Origin: Stercorarius parasiticus
Taxonomy: Eukaryota; Chordata; Aves; Charadriiformes; Stercorariidae
Length of the DNA stretch: 64,000 nucleotides
Assembly: GCA_013396915.1 (NCBI GenBank)
Contig: VWZL01000165.1
Coordinates: forward strand, 528,684 to 592,683
Reading direction: 5' to 3'
A model generated the notes under the pieces. That model saw only the letters and a program-made list of their open reading frames with translations, was not told the origin of the DNA and made no database searches. Shown piece after piece: positions 24,888 through 37,769 of this stretch. The position numbers and the translations under genes are program-made. Position 1 is the first letter of the stretch. Every line of letters starts with the position of its first letter.

Positions 24888-27800
24888 TGTGACATAATCC
24901 TTTCTTGGGGCTCCTTCCAACACAGAGTGTGGATATGGGCTTGACACACACCAGACCCAGAGTTAGGAAGTCTTGTGAAGTCATTTCCATCCAGACCACT
25001 ATCCTCCAAGTCTTTTCCCTGAAACAGCTGAAGCCCACTTCTGTCACTAACAAAACTCTACTGACTAGGATTTTACCCTCTACCTTCTTTGACGCAAGGT
25101 GGTTGGTGTTGTGAGACTTAAATAATAACTAAAAAGATATTCTTTAGCCTAGTAAGGATGAACTTTGCAGTTAACATTGTGTTCAACTTAATGATCATTG
25201 CACTTAAGATTTTACATATCCTTCTTACCCTAAAAGGAATAAGAACAATTTTCAAAGAAGCAAGTTCATTGTTCTGCAGCTGGCTTACAATCCAAATTCC
25301 TGTCATCAAAAGTTTTTACATATACAAGAGAGAGACTGCATAATATTGATTCTCACTTGCTGTTGCAAGAATACTTTCTAAACCAGGAAAATTTCCCTGT
25401 ATTCACCATTTCCACCTCTTTCTCTTCTACATTTGTATGGCCTTCTGTGATGTATGACATCTCCCTTTTTAAAAGACAAAACAAAAGATTTCATCTCTTG
25501 CTCATTTTGAGTTTCTCTTCCTCCTGCACATCTGCTGTTTTTTAAAAAAATTTTTAAGAAAATTTTAGGTGTAAGTACCATTTTTTCTTTAAGAGTCTAA
25601 GAGATATTCATACCTAATTCATTTCTGGACAAAGTCTAGAAACCATGAGGAGCTCATTGTGTTCAATCAGTAGAAAATGCATAACTGATAGAATTTCAAA
25701 TGTAAAATTCCATTAAGAGTTCATGTGTCAACATTGCTGTAACATATGTCCCATATTACTGGCTTGTGTTTTACATCTATTTCAGGGTTTAGATTTTTTT
25801 TTAATTGTTGTAATTTTGTGCAAACATCAAAATCTGTGGATTATGTAAATTGGGATGTTTTGTATTTAGTCACTGAGGAAAGTCAAAATTGAACTACATG
25901 ATTATGTCCAGATCTTTTTTTTTCCTTTATTTTCATGATCATTCTTCATGCAGCATATTTACTACCTTTTTCAACTCAGAACCTTGAGTGAACATGTTAG
26001 ATGGCAATTAATTTCTAAAGTGAATATAACTTTGTAATAACTGACATACTATTTGAACAAAGAATTTCTACCACGTATCATTTTTCTGTCAGAATACATA
26101 CAGTTAAAGGAGTCAAATATGAGCAAAGAAATGCAAAGTAAATATCTCTCTTCGTGTACTCTTATCAGTGAAACTAAAATTACCACAGGTTCATTGTGGC
26201 CTTCGAGTTACAAAAGTACATATTCAGTCCCTACAGGGGCATTCACATGCATGTAAATGTAAAAACAAGGCCTCCCTCATGATTTGAGTTCTCATTGAAT
26301 TTCATGATTTTTTTTAACAATGTGATGGTAGAAACACTATATCCCTTTTTAATTTATAATAAACTAATATTTTTCTCATCTGAATTGAACTACAGTAGGT
26401 GGATTATTTAGTTAGAGAGCAAGGACTCTGGACCAGGACCCTTTACCCGTGTAAATGCTACTGTTGCAAAGGGAATCCTAAGGGAAAACTGTATACAGTA
26501 AAGTGCCAGGTTGATTGAAAAGTAATGAATTTCAAATGTTTTTGATGGAAAGTGGGACTTTTCAGTGGAAATGATGACCAAAAAAATTCCTGTTTTTCGA
26601 AGAACTATCAGCTGGTCTGCAACCTAGAGCTGATCCAGCAGTATGTGCAGCATACTGTAGATGCTAAATCTTGGCGGCAGAAATCTTTGTGATAGGATTT
26701 ATTCTTCTTGAGCAATACATCCCACGATGCTCTTTGACACTGGAGTTTATTTAATAGGATCAGTCCCAGACTCATTCTTTCAGACTCTCCTATTTCATTG
26801 CTCACAGTGGGTTCTTAGAAGTTCATTTTCTTACATGTGACTTCTTCATAAATATGAGACAGAAAGGTCTTATTTTACTCGCCATCTGTTTATACTCCTT
26901 CAGTGTTCCTTTCCTACATTGATTTCCACATCTGGTTCCATACTTTCTGTAGCAGGCCAAAATTATGGCCACATCCACTATCTTCACAACCCCCTCTCCG
27001 TTTCATGAGTTTATCACCAGAGTAACAATGTAATCTGAAGTCTTTTGGGAAGCTCATTCCTTTTGGGTGCTTTGACTTCAAGATTCTTTCCACTTTTGCC
27101 AGACTGAGCAAAACCACAAAATATATGATTACTTCTAGGAGTTACCTTGCTAATATCATCCCTGTGTCCCACTTAGAGTGTGGGGTGGGTGCCACATGCC
27201 GCGTGCTGTCCGTTGTGGTGGTAGGTTTAAATACACAGGGATTTACCCACAGAAACCTGACTGAGATCTCTGACTCATTTCATGACATTTCTGAGAATAA
27301 ACAATTCTTACACACCTATGATTTTTCACCGTTGTTAGCTGAGCCAGATTGGCAATGGTGGTCTAGAAATAAGTGTGCCTACTATGCCATGACATTCAAG
27401 TTAGAAAATCACTGTTTCCCTCTCCCACCATTCATTATAATTGGTTTGGATTCTTCTGTATTTGATCAAATGAGACCATTAAATTTTGCGCAATTATTCT
27501 GCTCATGGGTATTCTTTCAAAAACTCTCAGTTTTGTCAGATTTTTATCCTAATCCTCTTGTCCTAAAAGCTAAACACTGATAACTCCCTCCCACTAACCT
27601 GTGCCATTCTGTGGCTCACCTGGTGTTGCTCATACTGCCTGTGAAAAAATACGTATGGGTATGAAGCTGAGATCAGAACATCAGGACAGTCTTTGACAGA
27701 ATAACTTGACTGAAGGCAGTCAGCTGCATCAGCAGAACACCTGAAACTCAGAGCATATTCTCTGTCCATTCACTTTGTGTCTCCTGAATGTTCTCCAAAC

Positions 27801-30408
27801 ATTTGACACATTACCTGAGCTCACACTTTGAAGAGAGGTAATGGAGATTTCCATCTCATAATCAAGGAGCTCCACCACAAAGTGGTTATTCCTGAGCAAA
27901 TGTTACTTACTATTTTCTGGTTCAAACTTTTAATTTTAGTAATTTCACACCACCCCTACTTCTAGAGGATAATTTTAACTCCACTTTTTTAAAGACGGAT
28001 TTTTTCTACGAAGTTGCAAGACAAGGAAGGTAACTTTTCATTGCTACTCAAAATAACCAGTACATACTTTCTAGCAGGTCCTCAGTCTTAGATATCTAAA
28101 CTTCACAGTTTCCTTTTTAATGCCAAAACAGGTTGCCAGTTTTTTTTGCACCCACAGTGCCAATCTTTCTAAAAAAAATGTCCACAGATGTTACAATGAG
28201 GACTACAAAGGCCCTTGAGTATTTCAGAAAATTTGACCCCTTTTCAGTGTCAAGCACAAAAAATATGACCATGTCTGACCAAAAATTTGCCTTCACACAT
28301 TGCAAAGTGTATTTGCCCCTCCCCAAGATGATTCAGAGATGGTGCATATATATGTGATCTTCTAACAACTCCATACAACGTGTGTTCAAAAACTACAGCG
28401 TGTTTCTTACTTTTCTGAGTTTCTCTATCATAGGACGAGAGGGAGGAAAAGTAGAGTCAAAAATTGGGGTTTTCAAAAGAAAAGCAAATTTAACGTTATT
28501 TGTAACGTCTAGGGAAGCAGGAATGAAGTCCGTCCTTCTTCATCCACTCAAAGGTAGAAGAGCTGATTTTGATCTTAAGGTCTTTTCATACTTGTCACTA
28601 GCCAAAACCATAGATAAAAGGTGAGAATTAGTGGATTGATAGTTCTACATCCACTGAGTACTCTTGGTCAAATAGCACTGTTAATCACATTTTACCTGTG
28701 ATGCTAATAACACCATCTGATGAATACAGATGACCAAGTTAAAGAATCAATTCCAAATACATTCCTCTGTTTTCTGGTGACAACTAATTTTTTTTCTACC
28801 CTAGTCTGGCAATGTTTTCAGTGATACTAAAATTATCTTAGAGAATGAGCATTTCTCAGTATTTCACAATAATTTGAGACCTTTATCACAAGTAAGTTTT
28901 GTGACCTGAACCATATTTCTTCAGCTTGCTCTACATATTATCATATGTCAGTTAAAGTTATATATGTATAAATTCTTAAAAATATTTTTTAACTACTCTC
29001 CTTTTACTTTCTGTGATTTTTTGAGTGCCTCCTTAACACTCCCAAGTGGAATTATCATGGAAATATTGTGATGATATGACGTATGATAAGTAATTTCTGG
29101 GTATTATATTTTTGCAAACTAAGCTCTTGTATCATAATGGAAGTAATTTTCACCCTTTTTATACAGGAAAATATTACATCCAAGAGCCATGATATCTGAA
29201 GATCTGAATTACATTTACTCTTTTATGGAAGATCCAACTAGCTTTGTTTTATCAGTGTCTCCAAACTAATGTGTTTAAAAGAAAAACTCAAAGCTGATAT
29301 ATGGGTCTTTTGTAGACTTGATAATTTTTGGCCCTCAACTTTGAAAACTACATCATTTTATTGGAAAAAAATGTATTTTGAAAAGTGGTACTTTTAAAGT
29401 AATGTTGAGGCATTCTCAAAAATGCTTAGCATTAGCTAAGCTTTGCTCCAATTAAAGTCAAAAGATGTATTAACACCGTCTCCAACATGTGCTGAATTGA
29501 GCCAACAAGCCTCACTTTCCAAAATTTTATTCAGAGTTTACGAGAAAAAAATATCTTTGAAAAAATAGAAATATTGCCTACTTTATCAACTGTTCTGCAG
29601 ACTGGGAGTCAAGCAGGAGTATTTCTGATTTTTGCCACATCACCAATACCAAAATACTTTGCAAGCCCTTTTATAACTCATTAACTTTACGCAGCTCCCT
29701 TACATTGAAAAGTATCATACAACTCTCAGTGACAATGACAGAATTTAGCCCAGCAACTGAAGCTTAGTTCCCCATTTTGCTGATGATGTGAAAAACGGTA
29801 GACTATCTATCCCGCTCCTTCCCTTTAACAAAAGTGTGTTTGTTCCCGTTCAAGCAGATTAGCTCCAAGTATACACAGAAGACATGGTGTTTACTGATAA
29901 ACGTGCGATTGTATAAATTGGTCTATTATTTTTCTCTGTGAACAGAATTCCTCTCAGCATTACTAGGATCTGCTTGCACGTTGTGGAATGAAACAGAGAG
30001 ACACCACCGTTTTGTACTTATAAATATTTGCTGGTGGTTTTAAGAGCAACAGTAATATACCATAACTCATTGTTAAGAGTGTGTGTTATAAGTGACACAC
30101 TGTGCCAATCCACAGAAGATATAATGTGTTACCTCCCCCTCACCAGCAGTCTGAGTGGTTAGCTCAAGCTGTACATACCTCCCTGTGATACAGCCCTGGA
30201 GGTGCATTGAGCAGCTTCTCTATCGGACTCCAGAAGTGGGCATCACTTTAATATGGTATCCCCTCTGTACGTAACATTATTTGGATTAGATAGTTCCTAC
30301 TATTTGGGACCAGTTCGTTTTGCAGAGTGATGAAAAGAAATTCCCATCATACAGTTTTAAAGAAGCAATACTGAAGCATTCTTGTCTGATGCTTTTTATC
30401 CCAAAACA
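24888..30408. other. Non-coding stretch, no gene recognised
   Basis: AT-rich unique sequence. The longest frame (27125-27580 plus, 151 codons) has no domain, no splice context and no compositional support. No repeat ends, RNA genes or CpG clusters were identified. Confidence 0.65.
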
Positions 30409-30452
30409 TACAAACACGCATACAAACACACACACACAAACACACACACAAA
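30409..30452. repeat. CA-rich microsatellite, interrupted
   Basis: Interrupted (CA)n/(CAAA)n run: acaaacacgcatacaaac, then acacacacacaaacacacac. It is probably length-variable. The overlapping plus-strand frame (His/Thr repeats) is an artefact. Confidence 0.9.
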
Positions 30453-30859
30453 CTGCCTCCCACATTACAGAAATTCAAGTACCTCAGGGTTGTTATGAGG
30501 CAAAATTCTTGTCATAGCAACCTCTTATGGGTACGTATTGTACCATGATACAATTTCTAAGCTTGTTTTAGTCCCTTCCTTGAGGTAAACAGCAGTATTC
30601 AGAAAAATATATTAGTACACTTTCTAGTTTTGAAGTCCAAGGGGTTTAAGCACACACTTTGAATTAGGAAAAGAGAAATAAAAATCAAACTAAAAGAGTT
30701 TTTAAAGAATTTAAAGCGTGCTTCCCCGTGCACCAAGAGATTATTCTGTTCCTTGCATATTTGACGCAGCCTCCTCCTGTATCAGACAAAGGTACCCCCT
30801 CAAAGGCATCCCAGGGAGCTGAAGTATAGCTCTGATACGCTGATAATGCTGGAGTTTAT

Positions 30860-31110
30860 AGGTTCCAGGGATTTTCTTCCCCCCTCCCCTCCCCTTGTGC
30901 GTGCCAGAGGTCCCCTGCTTCCTGTCTCCAGCTGATAGTGGTGGGACGGCGGAGGGTCAGGGAGAAGGGGAGGGGGCCGGTCCCTTGGCGGCTGCAGGGA
31001 GCGGGGGGCGAGGGGCTGGCGGTGTCTGACAGCTGAAACAGATGATGCCGCACACCACCTATGTAAACAGAAATAGGCGCTGGGGCTGATGTAGCACAGA
31101 GATATGACCC
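30860..31110. promoter_or_regulatory. GC-rich island, candidate promoter or enhancer
   Basis: This is the densest GC/CpG patch in the window, with roughly ten CpGs in about 250 bases against a CpG-poor background. On plus it begins with a C-rich block (cccccctcccctcccc, 30,879-30,894) matching KLF/SP/MAZ-type sites, followed by G-tract-rich DNA. It ends with TGACAG (31,027-31,032, TALE homeodomain type) and TGTAAACA (31,062-31,069, forkhead type). An overlapping minus-strand frame (30800-31153) is Pro/Arg-rich because of base composition and is not called as a gene. No TATA box or exon is evident. It could be a TATA-less promoter, an enhancer, or merely a GC-rich patch. Confidence 0.4.
30954..30976 (+). 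other. Predicted G-quadruplex motif
   Basis: Four G runs of at least three bases with short loops: GGG (30,954-30,956), TCA, GGG (30,960-30,962), AGAA, GGGG (30,967-30,970), A, GGGGG (30,972-30,976). This fits the standard G3+N1-7 rule. Three more G runs follow at 30,997-31,015. It lies inside the GC-rich island. Confidence 0.75.
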
Positions 31111-34100
31111 TGCCCATAGAGCCGCTGAGTCTAGACTCCAGATGTGTTCTCACTGTTACCAGGCCAATTCAGATCCAACTGGTAAATATTTCTACCAGAT
31201 GACAGTGGGCTCGGTTACAGAAATGAGGACAAAGGACAAAAATAGGCAGAAAATGAGTACTGGGCATTATTGCTGCTTAGAAAAATATTCTGCATAGTTT
31301 TAGAGATGTTAAGGGGCAATTATTTAGATAGATCGTATACATTCTTTTATTTTCTTACCATGTTCAGCTGAAAAAGTTCCAAGCCAAACTGAAGGCTATT
31401 TAGGCAAATTAGTCACTTAAAATGAACTGAAACAGAGGTCTGTAAAGGATAAAATAAAATTTATATTAGGACTTTACCATATGGACATAAAGAAATGAGG
31501 AAAAAACATAGTGTTGATAACCTCAGGCTGGTAAATAGCAGTTTATTGGGAAGTGAGTGTTATGTGATTTATTTACAGAAATGAGTGATTATAGAACAAG
31601 GACACTCTACAGAAACAAAATTCGGGACAGAAACCCCTGTCTGCTGGTGTTTCATCTCCCCAGATGTAGAATTGTGACTCCTAGTCCATGTGGTGTTCAG
31701 AATGTTGTAAAGCGTGTCAATTAAGCAGCAACTGAGCACCACTGATGCAATCAAGGCTCCGACAAGTTTTAAGAGGTTACTGGTTTGCATCTGCCTCAGA
31801 CAACTAGAATGAAGCAACAGAGATCTACAGGGATCTGGGCTCTTTTCTTATGTCTTTTTCTTCATATATGGTATCGTGCCACATAACCGCAGGCAAAAGA
31901 TTTGTCTTTGCAGAGAGCTGCGATCCTAGACTGTGCATGCTAAGGGACAGTAAGCACAGGAGAATATTATCTATATCCTTTATGAAGACATTTGTAATTT
32001 GCACAAATATTATGTGATCCTCTGTTTGAGTCCCATGTTTGCAAGATGACTGCCAATAAGTGATTCCAGCAGGAGATAACGTGAACAGAAGATACATGAC
32101 TTTAAATGGTTGTCTTCACTGACTGGGAAATGTAGGAGTCCTGCTTTTCACATATTGTGATGAGCCTTCCTGAGATTAATTGTCTGGCTGATGAGTGGGA
32201 CAAAAATCACAGTACATAAATGTAGGTAAGGTATGGAGTTTCAGCTATAAAAGGAAATTAATAAGCAAAGGTGGTTCTTAAATTTTATTTCACATAATCA
32301 GAAGCTTGTATGAATGTTGTTCCATTGTTTTAAAAACCATTTATTAGAATAAAGAAATTTCCTAGCATTTCTAATACTGAATGCATTGGTGTGAAATGTA
32401 TAACTTCAGCCTCCCAACAGAGTATTTTGGGGATGTTTTTCCTCACCCCCGTAATTGGTAGCCAAATAGTTGCTTTTGTGACACACACATATGGGTAAGC
32501 AAAAGAGCATTCAGATCAGCAGAGACTGGAGCCGTGCTATCTATAAAAGCAAAGTTAGAAATGGCTTAGCTATTAAAACAATCACATTAAAGAAGGAATA
32601 GCTTGTTCCTCACTTTGGACTCATGAACCAGCAGCAGGAGCTTTGAACTGAAGAAGAAAGGCTACCCTAATCTAAATGTTCCTTGAGATGACCTTTTAAA
32701 TAGTTAACCTTCTAGTTATGTTATAACTGCAACTTTTTCTGTGCACACCTGTGAAGCTATTACTTTTTGTTCAAGAGACAGAGTAGAGTTATTTACTAAT
32801 TGGCTCTTGTTGCGCTCTGTTCCTTTGCTTTTTCTCTTCCCTCTCATCTTCCCTTTGTGTTTGAGGAGCTCTAGCCAAATGTTAAATATTCCTGAGGAGA
32901 AGTTTGCAAGCGCTGGTACAGAATGGTTTGGCTGACTACTCGGAGAATATCGGTATATACTCTCTGGTGAGCAGTAGTGTACTGTGAAATTGCTGCATTT
33001 AATTGGGTTACAGCTGCTGATCATTTTGTGCAGCTATACTGGCGGTTTACTAACAGATTCTCTGACTTAACACAGTTTCTCTTCTCGGACCTTTTCACCC
33101 TTACACAGAGGAAAAGAAGTCTGAGAATATGTGAACCTAGCCAGGCAAGAGGCTGAGGCTCTGTCTTTGTACAAAACCACACTGCTTCATTCTTCTGGAG
33201 GGACCATGCTTTTAGCATTTATTCACCTAATGGGTTGACACCAAGCTTCCTGGTACCAAAATAAAAAATATTAAAAATGCAGATAAATTAGACATACAAG
33301 ACCTGAAGACACTGATGACACAACAGAAGTTTTGAGCAGCCCCTACAAGAAAAAAAAACAACAAAGCATCAACTTTTGGTTTCCTTCACCAGAGGATCCG
33401 TTCTCTTCCATCACTGTCTGTTCTCAACAGGACTGGTATTTAAGAACTGACCCCATTCTCCACTCCTCTCTCCTGAGAAGAGCTTTTTAAACAGTGGATA
33501 GCTCTTTGATCTGCTGGCGTCCTGTAGTTATTCACACCATGGTTGTTCAGCAACTTCACCTCACTGACCAGGTCAATGAACATACTTGAAGCAATATCAC
33601 ACCATACTGTCTACAGAATATTAAACTATGATAGATTTGCATTTCCCACTGCCTGCGTCTCATAAAATCTGCTGACTTCCCAGCCTTCATCCCCATGAAT
33701 CATACAAGAATCGCCTATTTTTGGCAGACTGGAGTAGGTGAGGAGCTTTGTGCCCCAAGAGTATCCAACTTTAAGAATGGAAGACCACATCCCACATTTT
33801 TGGATTAAGGGAAATGCTGAATGTTTTCAGTCTTAAGCTTAGTTATCCCAAAGGTGTACACAGACCTTTTTTCTCTAGAAAAAAATCCTGGAAATTAAAG
33901 GATGGGAGAAACAGAGATAGAAACCTGTGAGCTAACTTAAAGCTAAGCAAAACAAATGAGAACCAACTGACATCTTTAGGTACCATAAATAGCTTGCCAA
34001 AAACATCCAAATTGCCACAAAGGCTACAAATGCAGGTACATCAAAAAGTGGTTATAATGCAAGCAGATATTCACAAACAACTTTTTTTCAAGAAAATTTT

Positions 34101-34299
34101 AACCTAGAATCTGGAGGAAGTAAATTTTGTTCCAAGCTACTATTGATAACCATGATGAATCAGATTTTTGAAAAACTGCCTAAAATATACTCATCATTTT
34201 TTTCAGTTCTGCATGTAAATATTTGTTTGCCCATACAAATGCAATTTGTAGAGAGGCGCACACATGCTAAGATACTATCTAGACTGTGTAAAAGAACTG
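31111..34299. other. Non-coding stretch, no gene recognised
   Basis: AT-rich unique sequence with short chance frames on both strands (for example 31825-32097 minus, 32716-33024 minus). No repeat signature, RNA gene or splice-bounded exon was supported. Confidence 0.65.
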
Positions 34300-34430
34300 T
34301 CTCCCATCTTTTCACTTTCCCTTTCCCTTTCCCTCTTCTTCTCGCCTTCGCTTTCCATTTTCCTTTGCTTCTTTTTCTTTCTTCCTCTTCCTCTTCCTCT
34401 CTTTACCTTTACCTGTTTCATTTCTTTTTA
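34300..34430. repeat. Second polypyrimidine tract
   Basis: A plus-strand C/T-rich tract with (CCCTTT)n units at about 34,317-34,332 and (CTTCCT)n units near 34,380-34,400. The ORF over it (Ser/Phe/Leu-rich end of 34143-34463) is compositional. It resembles the tract at 16,027-16,256 in type but not in repeat unit. Confidence 0.9.
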
Positions 34431-35991
34431 AACAATCCCATAGGCCTTTATTTGCACTTTTAGATTTCAGAATATCTTTAGACATCCAGTTGTGTGCTTA
34501 TGTACAGCATTTAGTTCAATACTCCTAGCACATGTTTATTTCTCCATTTTTATCCCAACTATTCTAAAAAATTGCCTTCCAGTCTTTGGCCACTGATTGT
34601 CCATAGCACATCACAAGGCAATTCACAAAATAAGAGTGCATTTGAGTTTGGGGAAGGGAAAAATATATGCATATATGTTTACACACAAACAAACAAATAA
34701 ATGGAAGAAAATTAAAGTAATAAACGGATGTTTATTTTAGCTTAACTGCTTTTTATTTGAAAACAAGAGCTGTTACAGTAGTACTGCATAAGATGAACCA
34801 TGTATATTTTTTGAAAAGGTTAATCCATCTTTTGATTCTTTTTAAAACAGTTACATTTTCTATGGATTAAAAAAGTTTGAGAACCACCGCTCCAGAAAAT
34901 CCCCACCAGACTGATGGGTACAATAGAAGGTAATTAATGGCTATATTCATCAGATAGTTAGTATGCAAAGGAGAAGCCTAAATCAGGAAGCTAGTTAATT
35001 TGCAAGAAAAAAAACCCTCTGAGAGTGCAGAATTTCCAGAGGCAAAATAAAGAAGCCATGGCACCAGCAGGGACATACATAATGGGCCCACACAGCAAGT
35101 TTCTGGGCAGAAGACAGGAAGACATGGGAATTCAGTCACTCCTGGTGGGAGCCAGGAGGGAGCTTCAGATTGTTGAGGAATCAGGGAAATTGAAGACAAG
35201 CTGTCCTGGTTCAGAGAGAAAATCCTCTGTGATTCTGGAGAAAACTCACATAGGGAAAGGATCCTGATCTACAAAAAGCCTCCAAGAAGATTCCAGCACA
35301 AACCTTAAGAATGATCCAGACCATGAAACTGTTGGCCTATATCAGGGAAATGAGAATAGGGATTGCATTTTTTACTTTAATTTTGGGGGATTTTTTTACT
35401 AAATTAATACAATTTTAGCCTTTATCTTTCAATTAAAGACAACAGTGTTTAAAAAACAGAACAGAGGTCTGCATGGGTAACTCTACACTTGCAAATTATG
35501 CAGTATCAGAAAATGTTCCCAAGGGCTGGCAACTGATCACTTACACTGTTAAATTGTCAAAATGGTCCCAGTACATTCTAACCCAAGCCAACAAGCCCAA
35601 TCCCAGACAATTCCTGGGCACGGTGCAGGAGTGAGCATCAGCCAAGGACCACTCCAGTAGGCAGTTGGGATGGGGCCATCCTGTTTGGAAGGTAGGAGAG
35701 TTGAACAGTGTGAATACTGATCATTTAATTCCAGTTTGCCTCAGTGCCAGAGAACTGTGCGATTAACTTGCTAGCATAGATATAGACTCTGTGTGTGCGT
35801 GTCTTCTGTTTATCATGGAGTCCTAAAAAGGAAAATTATGAATTGGCAATATCAGGCCATTCAGTAGGATTATGGAAACTATATAAGAACCGCAAAAGGT
35901 GTGGTATTTTGTTTCAGGGCTAAAACATCAGTATCACAAGGAGGAAGAGATCCCATCCTTGGCTGTTGGGATTCTCACTTAAATCAGTTTT
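34431..35991. other. Non-coding stretch, no gene recognised
   Basis: Unique AT-rich sequence. A short (CAAA)n run lies at about 34,683-34,697. No exon or transposon end was recognised. Confidence 0.65.
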
Positions 35992-36487
35992 ACAGAATCA
36001 CAGAAGAGTTGAGGCTGGAAGGCACCTTTGGAGATTGTCTAGTCCAACCCCCATGCCCAAAGCAGAATCAAGTAGAGCAGGCTGCCCAGGACTGTGTCTA
36101 GTCAGTTTTTAATAACTCCAAGAATGGAGACTCTGCAACTTCTTTGGGCAACCTGTTCCACTGCTCAACCACCCTTATAGTAAAAAAGTTTTCCTTCTGT
36201 TTAAATTGAATTTCCTTTATTTCAGTATGGGCTCATTGCTTCTCATCCTTTAACTGGACACCACTGAGAAGCATCTGGCTCCAGGCTGATCAGCTCCAAC
36301 TCTCTCAGCCTCTCTTCATATATCAGATCTCCAATCCCTTCATCCTGTTCATGGCCATTTACTGGACTCACTCCAGTATGTCCATGTCTCCTTTGTACTG
36401 GGGAGCCCAGCAACAGACCCCGAACTCCAGATGTGTCTCACCAGGGCTGAGAAAAGGGGAAAGATCACCTTCCTTGACGTTCTGGCA
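35992..36487 (-). mobile_element. CR1 LINE 3' half, reverse orientation
   Basis: Read on plus, the block opens with the reverse complement of the CR1 tail and UTR (cagaatcacagaagagttga, ggctggaaggcacctttgga, gtctagtccaacccc). It continues through the antisense of the ORF2 C-terminus (caacctgttccactgctc, then ctcagcctctcttcat, then ctccagatgtgtctcaccag) to about 36,487. Numerous stops show it is an older copy of another subfamily than the neighbour at 36,663. The two copies are head to head with about 175 bases between. Confidence 0.95.
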
Positions 36488-36662
36488 AAACATCAAAAGA
36501 GGGAAAAAAATTCTCAGAATTATCTAGTGATTTCTAAACCCTTCCACAGAATGTTATCAAAGTGGAAAAATACATTAACTCTGTTCACAATGAGCTTCTA
36601 AATAAACTTTATGGCCTCTTGTGGTTTTTTTCATGGGAGTATTTCTGGGTTTGCACCTCGTT

Positions 36663-36698
36663 GAAGTTCAACCAGGCCAAGAAGTTCAACCAGGCCAA
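36663..36698 (+). repeat. 18-bp perfect tandem duplication in CR1
   Basis: GAAGTTCAACCAGGCCAA occurs twice back to back (36,663-36,680 and 36,681-36,698). Eighteen bases keep the frame, doubling a KFNQAK-type hexapeptide. Other CR1 copies known to me have this element once. It marks the 5' truncation edge of the copy. Confidence 0.95.
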
Positions 36699-37460
36699 GT
36701 GCAAGGTGCTGCACCTGGCTCATGGCAATCCCAGGCACAAATACAGGCTGGGCAGAGAATGGCTTGAGAGTAGCCCTGAGGAGAAGGACTTAGGGGTGCT
36801 GGTGGACGAGAAGCTCAACATGAGCAGGCAATGCGCACTTGCAGCCCAGAAAGCCAACCACATCCTGGGCTGCATCAAAAGAAGCGTGGCCAGCAGGGCA
36901 AGGGAGGCGATTCTCCCCCTCTACTCTGCCCTGGTGAGACCCCACCTGGAGTGCTGTGTCCGGCTCTGGAGTTCTCAACACAAGAAGGACCCTGTTGGAA
37001 CGGGTCCAGCAGAGGGCCATGAGGATGATCAGAGGGCTGGAGCACCTCTCCTATGAGGACAGGCTGAGAGAGTTGGGGTTGTTCAGCCTGGAGAAGAAAA
37101 GGTTCCAGGGAGACCTTATAGAGGACTTTCAGTACCAAAAGGGGGCCTACAGGAAGGATGGGGAGGGGCTCTTTATCAGGGAGTGTAATGACAGGACACA
37201 GGGTAATGGCCTCAAACTGAAAGAGGGTAGATTTAGATTGGATATCAGGAAGAAATTCTTTATGGTAAGGATGGTGAGGCACTGGAACAGATTGCCCAGG
37301 GAAGCTGTGGATGCCCCATCCCTGGAAGTGTTCAAGGCCAGGCTGTTTGAGGCTTTGAGCAGCCTGGTCTAGTGGGAGGTGTCCCTGCCCATGGCAGGGG
37401 GGTTGGAACTAGATGATCTTTAAGGTCCCTTCCAACACAAACCATTCTGTGATTCTGTGA
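36663..37460 (+). mobile_element. CR1 LINE, 5'-truncated, with long ORF2 remnant
   Basis: The longest CR1 in the window. It enters ORF2 at FNQAKCKVLHL, passes through LGVLVDEKLNMSRQCA, ILGCIKRS, then ALVRPHLECCVRLW, and is then interrupted near 36,984-36,995 by a shift from one frame to the next. The second frame carries LLERVQQRAMRM through HWNRLPREAVD to the stop (TAG at 37,370-37,372). The 3' UTR with the ggggggttggaactagatga block and an ATTCTGTGATTCTGTGA tail ends the copy. Missing are ORF1, endonuclease and the catalytic RT core, so it is inert. It has an 18-bp duplication at its 5' edge. Confidence 0.97.
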
Positions 37461-37769
37461 AGATGCCTCATTAAATATCCTATATTCTCATAACAAGAAA
37501 AAAAAAAATATATATTGAGAAAATTATGCATAACAAGTAATACCTTTGCAGTATTGATTAAATTATGCTAGTAAAGTAGGAGGATGAAAACTGATTAATA
37601 TTAAGAGTAGTTCCAAGGGAGAACTCAAGTAAGTTGAAACCACAGTCCCGCTTTTCTGTCACAATAGACTATATAAATCACAGAAACCAGTTACTAATGT
37701 TTACTACTGCACTACTTATAACTGTCTGGAGCTATGTTAAGCTTGATTAGGGCTTGCATATTTAAAACT

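Noticed and set aside
24405..24944. 179-codon plus-strand frame, the longest in the window
   Set aside because: Its second half is a reading of the diverged CR1 3' end, and the first half has no protein features; not a host gene.
27125..27580. 151-codon plus-strand frame
   Set aside because: No recognisable motif, ordinary AT-rich composition, and no start or splice support.
30800..31153. 117-codon Pro/Arg-rich minus-strand frame
   Set aside because: Composition is dictated by the GC-rich island; no domain and no transcript evidence visible.
36562..36662. Upstream extension of the CR1 frame (MEKYINSVHN...)
   Set aside because: CR1 similarity begins only at about 36,663; the upstream part is flanking DNA in frame by chance.
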